DNA from: CAVSRC01 sp963750065
Lineage (GTDB): Bacteria; Pseudomonadota; Alphaproteobacteria; Rhizobiales; Kaistiaceae
Direction of reading: 5' to 3'
DNA length: 64,000 nucleotides
Assembly (NCBI GenBank): GCA_963750065.1
Contig: CAVVPK010000034.1
Location: forward strand, 189,394-253,393
Part shown: positions 26,191 through 37,613 of the stretch, piece by piece
How the letters are laid out: the number at the start of each line of letters is the position of its first letter
How positions within the stretch are numbered: position 1 is the stretch's first letter
Notes under the pieces: generated by a model
Told to the model about the DNA's origin: nothing
The model's database searches: none
The model's input: only the letters and a program-made list of their open reading frames with translations
Translations under genes and position numbers: made by a program

Positions 26191-29100
26191 ATGCCGACTC
26201 TGACAGTGCTCGAAGGTGGACCGGCCTATGATTACGTGTCGGTCCTTTATCAGATCCTGGCTGCGGGAACGATCGACGGTGGCAGTTCCAGCACGACGTC
26301 CGTGGTCATTGCTCTGGGCGGGGACCGGCTCGTCATTTCCGGGTCGGGCCTGACCTGGGACACCGAACGCCACCTGACCGGCGGCACGATCACGCAATTC
26401 GACCTCTACCAGGACTCGGTCCAGCTCTTCACGTCGACCGGCTATTCCCAGGGCACCTCGGGCGTCCAGGGGGTGATGGACTTCGTTCGACGCTGGCGAT
26501 CCGCAGACCACCACCGATTCCCTCGTCCAAAGCGCCTTCCTCCCCGAAACAATGACGGAAAATGGATCGTCGGGCGACGACTATCTCCTCGGCTCGACCG
26601 GCGGCGACTCTATCTACGGCAACGGCGGCAGCGATACGATCGATGCCAGCGATGGCAACGATACTATCTATGGCGGCGATGGCGAGGACCACATCGATGC
26701 CGGCGCGGGCGACGATATCATCTGGGGCGGCAACGACAGCGATTTCATCAATCCCGGCGCGGGCAACGACATTATCCACGGCGAGGATGGATACAACAAC
26801 ATCCGCTACAACGATTCCGACGCCGGCGCCGGCATCACTGTCACCATGACCGGCGTCGATGCCGGCACCGTCACCGGTACGTGGGCCGGTACCGACACCT
26901 TCGACGGCATCCAGGTCGTCCGCGGCACCCATTCCGATGACACGTTCATCGGCGGCGTGGGTGACGATCGGTTTGTCGGCAACTCAGGTAATGATTCCAT
27001 CGATGGCGGCGGCGGCTTCGACACGGTCTCCTATCGCACGGAAGAGTACGACAACAACGTCAACGACGTGCTCCAAGGTGTGATCGTCAACCTCTCCGAC
27101 TCGACACAGATGGGCGTCGCCGCCGGTACGGCGACCGACACCCATGGCAACACCGACACGCTCACCAGCATCGAGCGCGTCGACGGCACGACCATGATCG
27201 ATCACATCTACGGCGGCAGCGGCGACGAGGAGTTCACAGGCTTCGCGGGAAACGACGTGATCGATGGCGGCGGTGGCATCGACACAATCAACTATATTGA
27301 GGAGCAGTTCAGCGGTGCCACCAACGGCGTAGCCGTCGATCTGTCGAACGACACAGCGACCGATACCGCGGGCGACACGGACACGCTCCTCAATATCGAG
27401 AACGTCATCGGCACGGACTTCGCCGACACGCTGATCGGCGACGACGGCTTCAACCACCTGGAAGGCAATGGCGGCGACGACACGCTGATCGGCAATGGCG
27501 GCCATGACGAGCTGATCGGCGGTGATGGCAACGACACCATCTATGGCGGCGACGACAACGACTTCATCAATGCCGGCCGTGGCGACGACACCATCGTCGG
27601 CGGCGACGGTGGCGACAACTACGATACCCTTGCCTACTTTCAGTACAGCGGCGATTCTGCGGTCACCCAGGGCATCGACGTCGAGGTCGCATCCGGCACT
27701 GTGGCTGACGCCTGGGGCGGCACCGACACCTTCACGGGCATCGAGGAGTTCCAGGGCACCGGCCTTGCCGACACCTTCACCGGCGACAACAGCGGCTCGG
27801 TCTTCATCGGCCTTGCCGGCGACGACAGCTTCAGTGGCGGTGCGAGCGACCGCATCGCCTATCATGGCGAGGACTTCAACGGCGCGCTCCACGGCGTCAT
27901 CGTCAACCTGTCCGACGACACGCTAAGCAACGTGTCGGTCGCAGGCGTCGGACCAACCGACGTCTCGGCGCACACTGCGATCAATTCGTTCGGCGACACC
28001 GACACGATCACCGGCATCGGCCAGATCGCTGGCACCGATTTCGACGACATCATCGTCGGCGACGGGGGCGACAACCTCATCGACGGTCGCGATGGCAACG
28101 ACACCCTCATCGGCGGCGGCGGCAACGACACGCTCTACGGCGGCGCCGGCGACGACACGTTCGTCTACCGGTCGGGCGACGGCGCAGACACCATCACCGA
28201 CTTCACTGCCGGTGCTGCGACCGATGACCGCATCGACCTCACCGGCTACACGGCGATCCATGCGTTCGGCGATCTGTCGATCTCGCAAGACGGCGCCGAC
28301 ACGTTGATCGATCTCGGCGGTGCCAACAGCATCCGCCTGGAGAACGTCAACTCGGGCAATCTCAGCGCCGACGACTTCGTCCTTAACCCGAGCGACGTCG
28401 TCACCCTGCCGGACGGCGGCGCGTCGGCGGACTACATTTACGGCGATCCAGGCAGCCAGTACACGACGCTCGTCGGCGGCAGCGGCGTCGATACGCTGAC
28501 CATCTCAGGCGCTGCGACGGTGGACATCCATCCGAGCATCGCCGGGACCGAGATGGAGTTCGACTTCAACAACGATACGGTCACCGACCTGACAGTCTCC
28601 GGGGTCGAGGAGCTGGTCATCAACGGCGGCGACGTGACCGTCAACGGCGACCTCTCCAATACTGGGCTTGCACCGAACACCATCACCTACAACGGCGATG
28701 GTAACGACAACAACTTCGACGCCAGCGGCATGACCGCGAACGAGGACGTGGTTGCGTACGGCAACGGCGGCAACGACACGCTGATCGGCGCTGGCGGCAA
28801 CGACACACTCGACGGTGGTGACGGCAACGACACGCTCTATGGCGGCGATGGCAACGACCAGATCTTCGGTGGCGACGGCAACGACCAGATCTTCGGTGGC
28901 GACGGCAACGACATCATTGATGGCGGCTCGGGCCCCAACGACGGTCAGGACTACATCGTCGGCGGCGCCGGCGACGACACCATCTATGCCTCCGACGAGG
29001 CCGATGGCGTTGGCGACTTCATCCTTCCCGGCCTCGGCAACAACACGGTCATCGGTGCGCCGGTCTACAACCACGGGAACCTCGACGGTCACGACCTGTC

Positions 29101-32100
29101 GTTCCAGGACATCCAGTCGGGCGTGACGGCAGACCTGACCACCGGGTTTGCCTCCGCCACCGACATGACGACTACCTTCACCAACGTCCACTTCCTCTAT
29201 GGATCGGGGTTCGACGACACGCTGACCGGCGGCCTCCAGGACAACTTTGAGGGCTTCGTCGGCAATGCCGGCAACGATACGATCGACGGCGGCAGCGGCT
29301 GGGACCTGGTCGACTATCGCTTCGAGGTGCAGGCCGGCTACTTCGACGCCAATGGCGACAACGTGGTCGGTACGCAGGGGGTCGTCGTCGACCTCGACGC
29401 AGGGACCGCGACCGACAGCTTTGGCGATCACGACACCCTGATCTCGATCGAGGAAGTCCGCGGGACGTCCTTCGCCGACACCGTGATGGGATCCAGCGGC
29501 GACGACACGTTCGACGGCTACGCCGGCGACGACTATTACGATGGTCGCGGTGGGTTCAACACCGTGCTGTACAACGACGACGTCCGCGACGGCGCCACCA
29601 CCGGCGTGACCGTCGATCTGGTCAATCACACCGCCACCGACAGCTTCGGCGGCACCGATACCTTGTACAACGTCCAGCATGTCGTCGGCACGGACTTCGC
29701 CGACACGCTGATCGGCGACGACGGATTCAGCGCACTGGAAGGCAATGGCGGCGACGACATCATCATCGGCGGCAATGGCGAGAACCATCTCCAGGGCGGC
29801 GACGGCAACGACACGATCACCGGCGGCAACCAGGACGACTTCATCAATCCGGGCACCGGCGACGACATCGTCGATGGCGGCGGCAACGGCCAGGGCGAAT
29901 ACGACAATCTGGAATATATGGACGCCGAAGCTGGCATCACTGTCGACAAAACGGACCGCGAATCCGGTACCGTCGACGGGAGCACGGTCGGCCACGATAC
30001 CTTCACCAACATCGAGATCGTCGTCGGCAGCGACTTTGCCGACACCTTCAACGGCAGTTCGCAGGACGATGACTTCACCGGCAACGGCGGCGCCGACACC
30101 TTCAACGGCGGCGACGGCAACGACACTATCGTCTATCAAAAGGAGCAGTACGGTCCCAACGGCGGTTCATCCCATGGCGTCATCGTCAACCTGTCCAGCT
30201 CTGATGCCACTGGCGTGTCGGCCGATGGCATCGCGTCGACGACCGTGCTCGCCCATACGGCGATCGATTCCTTCGAAAGCGTCGACCAGCTCAACAGCAT
30301 TGAGAAGATCGTCGGCACCTCCTTCGGCGACACCTTGATCGGCGATGGCGGCTACAACCACCTGGAAGGCGGAAGCGGCGACGACACGCTGATCGGCAAC
30401 GGCGGCCACGACGAGCTGCTCGGCGGCGCCGGCAACGACACCATCGACGGCGGCGACGACAACGACTTCATCAATCCGGGCAGCGGCAACGACACCATCA
30501 TCGGCGGCAACGGCGGCGACAACTACGACACGCTCGCCTACTTCCAGGTAGGCTGGGAGGGCGACGCCGCAATCACCCAGGGTATCGACGTCAATGTCGC
30601 GTCCGGCACCGCGATCGATGCCTGGGGCGACACTGACACCTTTTCAGGTATCGAGGAATTCCTGGGCACGAGTTTCGTCGACACATTCATCGGCGACAAC
30701 AGCGGCTCCACCTTCATCGGCATGGCCGGCAACGACAGCTTCACCGGCGGCACCGACGACCGAATTGATTACCAACACGAAACGGCATTCGACGGTGGCA
30801 CCCACGGCGTCATCGCCAACCTGTCGGACAGCACGCTGACCGGCGTGTCGGTTGACGGCATCCCGACGACCGACGTCTCCGCCCACACCGCGATCGACGC
30901 TTTCGGCGACACCAACTCGATCACCGGCATCGGCCAGATCGTCGGCAGCGACTTCAGCGACATCATCGTCGGCGACGATGGATACAACCACTTTGAAGCC
31001 GGTTCAGGCGACGACACGCTGATCGGCAATGGCGGCCATGACGAGCTGATCGGCGGTGATGGCAACGACACCATCTATGGCGGCGACGACAACGACTTCA
31101 TCAATGCCGGCCGTGGCGACGACACCATCGTCGGCGGCGACGGTGGCGACAACTACGATACCCTTGCCTACTTTCAGTACAGCGGCGATTCTGCGGTCAC
31201 CCAGGGCATCGACGTCGAGGTCGCATCCGGCACTGTGGCTGACGCCTGGGGCGGCACCGACACCTTCACGGGCATCGAGGAGTTCCAGGGCACCGGCCTT
31301 GCCGACACCTTCACCGGCGACAACAGCGGCTCGGTCTTCATCGGCCTTGCCGGCGACGACAGCTTCAGTGGCGGTGCGAGCGACCGCATCGCCTATCATG
31401 GCGAGGACTTCAACGGCGCGCTCCACGGCGTCATCGTCAACCTGTCCGACGACACGCTAAGCAACGTGTCGGTCGCAGGCGTCGGACCAACCGACGTCTC
31501 GGCGCACACTGCGATCGATTCGTTCGGCGACACCGACACGATCACCGGCATCGGCCAGATCGCTGGCACCGATTTCGACGACATCATCGTCGGCGACGGG
31601 GGCGACAACCTCATCGACGGTCGCGATGGCAACGACACCCTCATCGGCGGCGGCGGCAACGACACGCTCTACGGCGGCGCCGGCGACGACACGTTCGTCT
31701 ACCGGTCGGGCGACGGCGCAGACACCATCACCGACTTCACTGCCGGTGCTGCGACCGATGACCGCATCGACCTCACCGGCTACACGGCGATCCATGCGTT
31801 CGGCGATCTGTCGATCTCGCAAGACGGCGCCGACACGTTGATCGATCTCGGCGGTGCCAACAGCATCCGCCTGGAGAACGTCAACTCGGGCAATCTCAGC
31901 GCCGACGACTTCGTCTTCGCGACCGCCACCAACACCGCGCCGACCATCACCTCGAACGGTGGCGGCGACACCGCGGCGGTTGTCGTCGACGAGAACACGA
32001 CGGCGGTAACGACGGTCACTGCGAGCGATCCAGACGCCGGCGACACGCTCGTCTATTCGATCGCCGGCGGCGCCGATGCCGCCCTGTTCACCATCAATTC

Positions 32101-35100
32101 GGGCACCGGCGCGCTCTCGTTCCTCGCGGCGCCGGACTACGAGAATCCGTCCGATGCCAATGGCGACAACGACTACGAGGTGCAGGTTTCGGTCGGTGAT
32201 GGCGAGGCCGCCGACACGCAGACCGTCACCGTCACCGTCGACGACGTCGCCGGCGTCACGATCAACGGCTCAAACGGCGCCGACACCGTCGATGCGACGC
32301 ATACAGTGTCCGGTCAACCGCTGCCGACGCCGGAAGACGACACGATCTATGGTAACGGCGGCAACGACACGCTTTCCGGCCTCGGCGGCAACGACGTAAT
32401 CGACGGCGGCGCCGGCAATGACACCATGACCGGTGGAGCGGGCGACGACACCTACGTCGTCGCCAACGCCGGCGACACGGTCGTCGAACTGCCCGGCGAG
32501 GGCAACGATACGGTGCTCTCGTCGATCACCTATACGCTCGCCGACAATGTCGAGACCCTGACGCTCACCGGTACCGGCAACATCAACGGCACCGGCAATG
32601 CCCTCGACAACATGATCACCGGTAACAGCGGCAACAACATGCTCGACGGCGGCCTTGGCACCGACACCATGGCCGGCGGGCTCGGCAACGACACCTATGT
32701 CGTCGACAACGCCGGCGATGCGGTCGTTGAGCAGGTGGGCGAGGGCACCGACACGGTCAACGCCACGGTCAGCTATGCCCTCGGCGCCAATGCCGAGAAC
32801 CTGACCCTCACCGGCACGGCCAACATCACCGGCACGGGCAACGAGCTCGCTAACACGATCACGGGAAATAGCGGCAACAACACCATCGACGGCGGCTCGG
32901 GTGGAGACCGCATGGTGGGCAACGCCGGCGACGATACCTATATTGTCGACGATACCGGCGACGTGATCGTGGAATCGGCGGGCGGCGGCACAGACACCGT
33001 TCTCTCGTCGATAAGCTTCACGCTTGCCAACAACGTCGAGAACCTGACGCTGACCGGAACCGGTGACATCGACGGCACCGGCAATAGCGCCGACAACGTC
33101 ATCATCGGCAACGGCGGCGCCAACTACATCGACGGCGGCAACGGTGCCGATACGATGGCCGGCGGCAACGGCGACGATACCTACGTCGTCAACGACGCCG
33201 GCGACACGGTAAGCGAAGCGGTGGGCGAGGGCATCGACACCGTTGTCTCGTCGATCACATACTCGCTCGGCGCCAACGTCGAGAACCTGACGCTGACCGG
33301 CTCCGGCGCCAAGGACGCCACCGGCAACGAACTCGACAACACCATTATCGGCAGCAGCGGCGTCAACAATCTCTACGGCCTCGGCGGCCACGACGTCCTG
33401 CTCGGCAATGGTTCCAACGACATGCTCGACGGCGGCACCGGTTCCGACGACATGATCGGCGGTGCTGGCAACGACAGCTATGTCGTCGACGATGTCGGCG
33501 ACACGGTGACCGAACTCGCCGGCCAGGGCACCGATACGGTGCTCTCGTCGATCACCTATGCCCTCGGCGACAATGTCGAGAACCTGACCCTGACCGGGAC
33601 CGCCAATATCGATGGTACCGGCAACGCGCTCAACAACATCATCACCGGCAACAGCGGTAACAACGTCATCGACGGTGGTGCCGGCAACGACACCATGGCC
33701 GGCGGCGCCGGCGACGACACCTACTACGTCGAATTCGACCGGTGACCATGTCAACGAGGCGCCGGGCGGAGGCATCGACACTGTTCGCTCGGCAATCAGC
33801 TATGCGCTGCTTGACGACGTCGAGAACCTGATCCTCATCGGCACCGCCAACATCAACGGTACCGGCAACGCCGCCGCCAACGTCATCACTGGCAACAGCG
33901 GCGACAACGCGATCGATGGCGGGGCCGGCGTCGATACCATGGCCGGCGGGCTCGGCAACGACACCTATATCGTCGACAACATCGGCGATATTGTCACCGA
34001 GGGCATCGCCGCGGGCGACGACACCGTGCAGGCGGCGATCAGCTACGTCCTTGGCGCCAACGTCGAGAACCTGGTGCTGACCGGCACGGCCGACATCTCA
34101 GGCACCGGCAACGCGCTCGACAACACCATTACTGGCAACAGCGGCGCCAACGTCATCAACGGCGGTGCGGGTGCCGACACGATGATCGGTGGCGCTGGCA
34201 ACGACACCTACTATGTTGACAATGCTGGCGACGTGGTCGTCGAAGGCGGCTCGCAGGGCGCCAACGACACCGTCTATGCCTCGGTGAGCTTTACCGTCGG
34301 AACTGGCGTCGAGACGCTCGTGCTCAGCGGAACGGATAACATCGACGGCAGCAGCGGCAACGGCTCGCAGACGATCTACGGCAACAGCGGCGACAACACG
34401 CTGAATGGCGGCACCGGTGCGGACACCATGCTGGGCGGTGCCGGCAACGACACCTACGTCGTCGACAATGCCGGCGATGTCGTCACCGAGCTTGCCGGCC
34501 AGGGAATCGACACCGTCCTGGCGTCGATCAACTATGCGCTCGGCGCCAATCTCGAGGACCTGACTCTGACCGGCACGGCCAACCGCACCGGGACAGGCAA
34601 CGATCTCGACAACGTCCTCATCGGCAACAGCGGCAACAACATCCTCGATGGTGGCCTCGGCGCCGATAGTATGGCGGGTGGCGCCGGCAACGACATCTAT
34701 TTCGTCGACAATATCGGGGACACGGTCACTGAGCTGCCTGGTGAAGGCATCGACGAGGTGCGTTCGTCGGTTGCCTTCACGCTCGGCGCCAATATCGAGA
34801 ACCTGACGCTGACCGGACACCGCCAATATCAGCGGCACCGGCAATGATCTCGACAACACCATCACCGGCAATGCCGGCGGCAACCTGATCGACGGCGGCC
34901 TCGGCGCCGACCATATGGCGGGCGGCGCCGGCAGCGACATCTATGTGGTCGACAACGCCGGCGATGCGGTCGTGGAAGCGGCGGGTGCCGGCACCGACAC
35001 GGTGCATTCGTCGATCGACTACACTCTGCCCACCAACGTCGAGAACCTGACGCTGATCGGCATCGACAACGTCGACGGCACCGGCAACAGCGCCAACAAC

Positions 35101-35895
35101 ATCATCGTCGGCAACGACGGCGACAACGTGCTATCCGGCGGCAACGGCAACGACACGCTCGACGGCGGAGCCGGCAACGATGCGCTCGACGGCGGCGCCG
35201 GCAACGACACCTACATCATCAACGACATCGGCGACACCATCGTCGAGGCCGGCAATCACGGCACTGATCGCGTCCAGGCGACAGTCAGCCATACGCTCGA
35301 GGACAACGTCGAGAACCTCACGCTGGTCGGCACGGCCAACACCGAGGGCCACGGCAATGCTCTCGACAACTCCATAATGGGCAACATCGGCGACAACGTG
35401 CTCTCCGGCGGCGCCGGCGACGACTTCATCAACGGCGGCGCGGGTTCGGACACGATCTCGGGCGGAACCGGTCACGACTTGCTCTATGGCGGAGCCGGGG
35501 CCGACACGTTTGAGTTCTCCCTAGCCGATTTCGGCGGACCCGGCGGCACGCTCTCCGACCACAGCGACGACATCTTCGACTACAACTCGGGCGGAGGCGT
35601 CTATAACCCGGCCGAAGGCGATGTCATCGACTTCTCCAGTCTGCTCGACGATGCCTATGGCACGACGACCAGCGACGTGAACGATCTCGTCCACGCCGTC
35701 TTCAGCGATCACGGTGGGACGACCGACATTTCGCTGGAGGTCAACCAGCCGCGCCTCGACGGCGACGCCGCCACCGACGACTGGCAGTCGGTTGCCGTCG
35801 TCCACGATGTCGCCACGGCCCAACTCGACACCGTGCAGTTCTCCTTCGAGAACCAGAACTGGCACCTCACGGCAACGGGCGAGTTCACGGTGTAG
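26191..35895 (+). CDS. Giant RTX calcium-binding protein, frame broken by three +1 insertions
   Basis: Secreted repeat protein, probably an adhesin or toxin-like surface protein. The start at 26191 follows a GGAGGT ribosome binding site. The reading frame changes three times, each fixed by removing one base: T at 26486-26487, A at 33732-33733 and A at 34817. With these removed it is 3,233 residues; as written, the intact stretches are 26191-26490, 26552-33745, 33612-34847 and 34915-35895. Residues ~120-1910 and beyond carry GGxGxDxUx calcium-binding nonapeptides (GGDGNDTIYGG). A cadherin-like domain (VVVDENTTAVTTVTASDPDA) lies near 1913-2023, then 12 repeats of ~81 residues, then a C-terminal domain ending FSFENQNWHLTATGEFTV of the type I export-signal kind. 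No catalytic domain was seen. Confidence 0.85.
27473..28381 (+). repeat. 909-bp internal duplication, copy A
   Basis: Identical over 909 bases to 31007-31915 except position 27983 (A here, G at 31517), as far as read by eye. It encodes about 303 residues of RTX repeats plus an intervening domain (TDDRIDLTGYTAIHAFGDLS). It lies 3,534 bases from the second copy inside the same gene. Confidence 0.85.
31007..31915 (+). repeat. 909-bp internal duplication, copy B
   Basis: Second copy of the block at 27473-28381, with one mismatch. The identity ends at the codons for ADDFV, after which the copies diverge: copy A continues LNPSDVV and copy B FATATNTAP, leading into the cadherin-like domain. Confidence 0.85.
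32400..35480 (+). repeat. Twelve C-terminal repeats of about 81 residues in the RTX gene
   Basis: Each unit reads roughly GDTYVVDNAGDTVVE, then GTDTVLSSITYTLGANVENL, then a TLTGTGNINGTGN stretch and a GNNxLDGGxGxDTM RTX motif. Counting the DTV..VENLTL element gives 12 copies between about 32500 and 35320. Units differ by many substitutions, unlike the 909-bp duplication, so they are older. Two of the three frame disruptions fall inside this array. Confidence 0.75.
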
Positions 35896-35907
35896 GCGAG
35901 GACATCC

Positions 35908-36459
35908 ATGGCGAAGAAGACGACAACCACGGCAAAGAAGAGGACGACAACCATGGCGAAGGATGATGCGGCTGCGGGCGCTCCGGCGCTCGCTGCCGCT
36001 CCGGCTCCAGCCGTGGCTCTGCCGGCAGCGCCCGGTTCGGTGACCCGCCTCGGCCAGGTTGTATCGGTGCTGCTGCGCTCGCCGATCTACCGGCACCTCA
36101 CCATCGGCGATTTGGAATGGCTTGTCATCCCGGCGATCCAGGCCGGCCAGTTCTCCATCCTGGAGACGCGCGGCGCGGTCGATCGGCCGCTCGGCGTCGC
36201 CCTTTGGGCCTCCGTCTCTCAGGCGGTCGACCGCCGCCTGACGGCGCAGAAGACGGCCGGCCTAGTCCCGTTCCGTCTGGCCCCCGCCGATTGGCGCAGT
36301 GGCGACATCCTCTGGCTGATGGACCTCATCGCGCTTCGTCAGGCCCGGCAGAACTTCCTCGATCGGCTGAACGACACCGCCTTCAAGGGGCGGAAAGTGA
36401 AGCTCTTCTTCGGACGGAGCACGCCCCCGGTGGCATCAAAGGCTTCTACGATAGCTTGA
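35908..36459 (+). CDS. RTX toxin-activating lysine acyltransferase (HlyC/RtxC-like)
   Basis: A 183-residue protein starting 12 bases after the RTX stop. After a Lys/Thr/Ala-rich N-terminus, LGQVVSVLLRSPIYRHLTI aligns with the HlyC N-terminal helix, PAIQAGQFSI and GVALWASVSQAVDRRL with its core, and APADWRSGDILWLMDLIAL with the highly conserved WxSGD..W..D.IA block. HlyC transfers an acyl chain from acyl carrier protein to Lys residues of RTX toxins before export. In HlyC the catalytic His lies in SPLHR; here that position is Tyr (SPIYRH) with His two residues later. The end (FFGRSTPPVASKASTIA) may be frame-altered at the CCCCC run near 36425, since GGIKGFYDSLNFGWPRG lies in another frame. Confidence 0.75.
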   Translation: MAKKTTTTAKKRTTTMAKDDAAAGAPALAAAPAPAVALPAAPGSVTRLGQVVSVLLRSPIYRHLTIGDLEWLVIPAIQAGQFSILETRGAVDRPLGVALWASVSQAVDRRLTAQKTAGLVPFRLAPADWRSGDILWLMDLIALRQARQNFLDRLNDTAFKGRKVKLFFGRSTPPVASKASTIA

Positions 36460-36814
36460 ATTTCGGATGGCCGCGCGGGGTGTCGGCGGTCGGGGGTGAA
36501 CGTCAACTCTACCGCGACGTTTCACGCCCATTCCCGAGGCGGTCCGATCGACCGGCGTAACGCCATCGTGCCAATTCCTAAGGACCCAGTGCGGACAGGA
36601 GATGTGTTGCCCACCAAGAAAGCGGGTTGAACCCGACGATATACCGCTGTGGCGATGCTGATTATTAATCATATGCAAACAGAACGTACCGGTGACTTGC
36701 CACTGAGTGTTTCCTCCGCGGAGGATGCGCCGTGAAGGCTGGCAGGTGAGCCCATATCGGGTATCGGAGTAGCGCGAGGGAAATCCTCTTCTTGAAGAAA
36801 TACAGCCGCACCCA

Positions 36815-36980
36815 ATGCCAAACGTGAATCCGAAGATCCTGAAATGGGCAAGGGAGACTGCTGGGCTGACACCCGAAGCTGCGGTCAAAAAAGCTCGACA
36901 TCAAGGATGCGCGCGGCGTTGATGCTCGTGATCGATTGGAAGCTTTGGAGGCTGGCGACACCGCGCCGAGTCGGCCGACT
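36815..36980 (+). pseudogene. N-terminal fragment of ImmA/IrrE metallo-endopeptidase-type protein
   Basis: The frame from ATG 36815 reads MPNVNPKILKWARETAGLTP, then after removing one A from the A6 run at 36887-36892, AVKKLDIKDARGVDARDRLE and EALEAGDTAPSRPT. This is the helix-turn-helix N-terminus of XRE-ImmA/IrrE antitoxin-like proteases (typically MPxVNPEILxWARETAGLS). Homology ends at 36980, where unrelated sequence from a minus-strand fragment begins. About 55 of some 380 residues remain. The stretch 36460-36814 holds no supported gene. Confidence 0.6.
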
Positions 36981-37208
36981 TGAGCGGGTTCAGGAGCGCG
37001 AGCTTGATCATCTCCTGTTCGATGTCGAGGATGGCCGCCTTGCCGGCGTCGGCCCATGAGCCCTAGTCAAGCTTGCCGCCAGCAATCAGCTCCAAGACGT
37101 GGCCGAACAGGGTGTCAGTCAGTCCTTCCAGCTCCTGCGTCGACGATTGGCTGAGTGCCAGCTGCGAGCTGAGCCGCTCGATCGCGCCTCCGAGAAGGTC
37201 GAAGGCCG
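36981..37208 (-). pseudogene. C-terminal fragments of unknown proteins
   Basis: On the minus strand, TAAFDLLGGAIERLSSQLAL runs to a stop after LIAGGKLD (37063-37065) and the same frame continues beyond it with WADAGKAAILDIEQEMIKLA to about 36981. Both stretches are protein-like in composition, but neither has a start. They abut the thermonuclease fragment on one side and the ImmA/IrrE fragment on the other, so several genes have been cut and joined here. No family recognised. Confidence 0.35.
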
Positions 37209-37411
37209 CGGTCGGGCGCGTTGATCCCGCAGAGCCGCACCTTGGTGCAGGCGGAGTGCGAGCAGATCCACAGCGTGTCCCCGTCGACTACCTTGCTGGC
37301 AGTGCCTTTGGCTTCGGCAGCAAGTGCGGTCGAGGCGCCCGGGGAAGCGAGCGCAGCCACGAACACCACGGCACTCAAGAGAAGCGCCAGGCGCTTGGCT
37401 GCCGCTGTCAT
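37208..37411 (-). pseudogene. N-terminal fragment of a secreted thermonuclease (SNase-like)
   Basis: From the ATG at 37411 there is a signal peptide (MTAAAKRLALLLSAVVFVAA) and then the start of a staphylococcal-nuclease fold: GTASKVVDGDTLWICSHSAC, with the active-site Asp in VVDGDTL, and VRLCGINAPD with the conserved Arg/Asn-Ala-Pro motif. Homology ends there, whereas family members continue for ~100 residues with the second catalytic Arg and Glu. The remaining sequence belongs to another gene. Inactive fragment. Confidence 0.65.
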
Positions 37412-37448
37412 GCCCGAGCATTTCAGCGGCAAATACCCGATCCTTTGC

Positions 37449-37613
37449 CTATTCGTGCTCGCGCCAGATCGCACTTTCCAGGTTCTCCATCTGCCCCTGT
37501 GCTTCGTCCTGAGCCTGTGCGATCTAGAAGGCGAGGAAATCCAGCCCGAGGTTGCCGGCGTCAGTCCTAAGCCTCGCCAGGTCCCTGATGAGCCGTCTCA
37601 GTACTAGCTGCAT
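37449..37613 (-). pseudogene. Small conserved-type protein with in-frame stop
   Basis: From ATG 37613 the frame reads MQLVLRRLIRDLARLRTDAG and LGLDFLAF, then a TAG at 37524-37526, then IAQAQDEAQGQMENLESA to a second stop. The first part recalls small uncharacterised alphaproteobacterial proteins starting LVLRRLI.DLA (from memory). It starts just downstream of the stop of the 37634 gene and precedes the thermonuclease fragment. Confidence 0.35.

Noticed and set aside
28505..30139. Long minus-strand open frames under the RTX gene (for example 544 and 503 residues at 28505-30139 and 32270-33781)
   Set aside because: They are antisense to GC-rich repeats, are Val/Ala/Asp-rich without domains, and mirror the RTX codon pattern; they are shadows.
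26486..34817. Programmed frameshifting in the RTX gene
   Set aside because: Sites have no slippery heptamer and all three need a base removed; three programmed +1 events in one gene are implausible.
26600..35480. CRISPR array or non-coding tandem repeats
   Set aside because: The repetition follows codon structure of GGxGxDxUx motifs and units differ by synonymous and conservative changes; it is coding.
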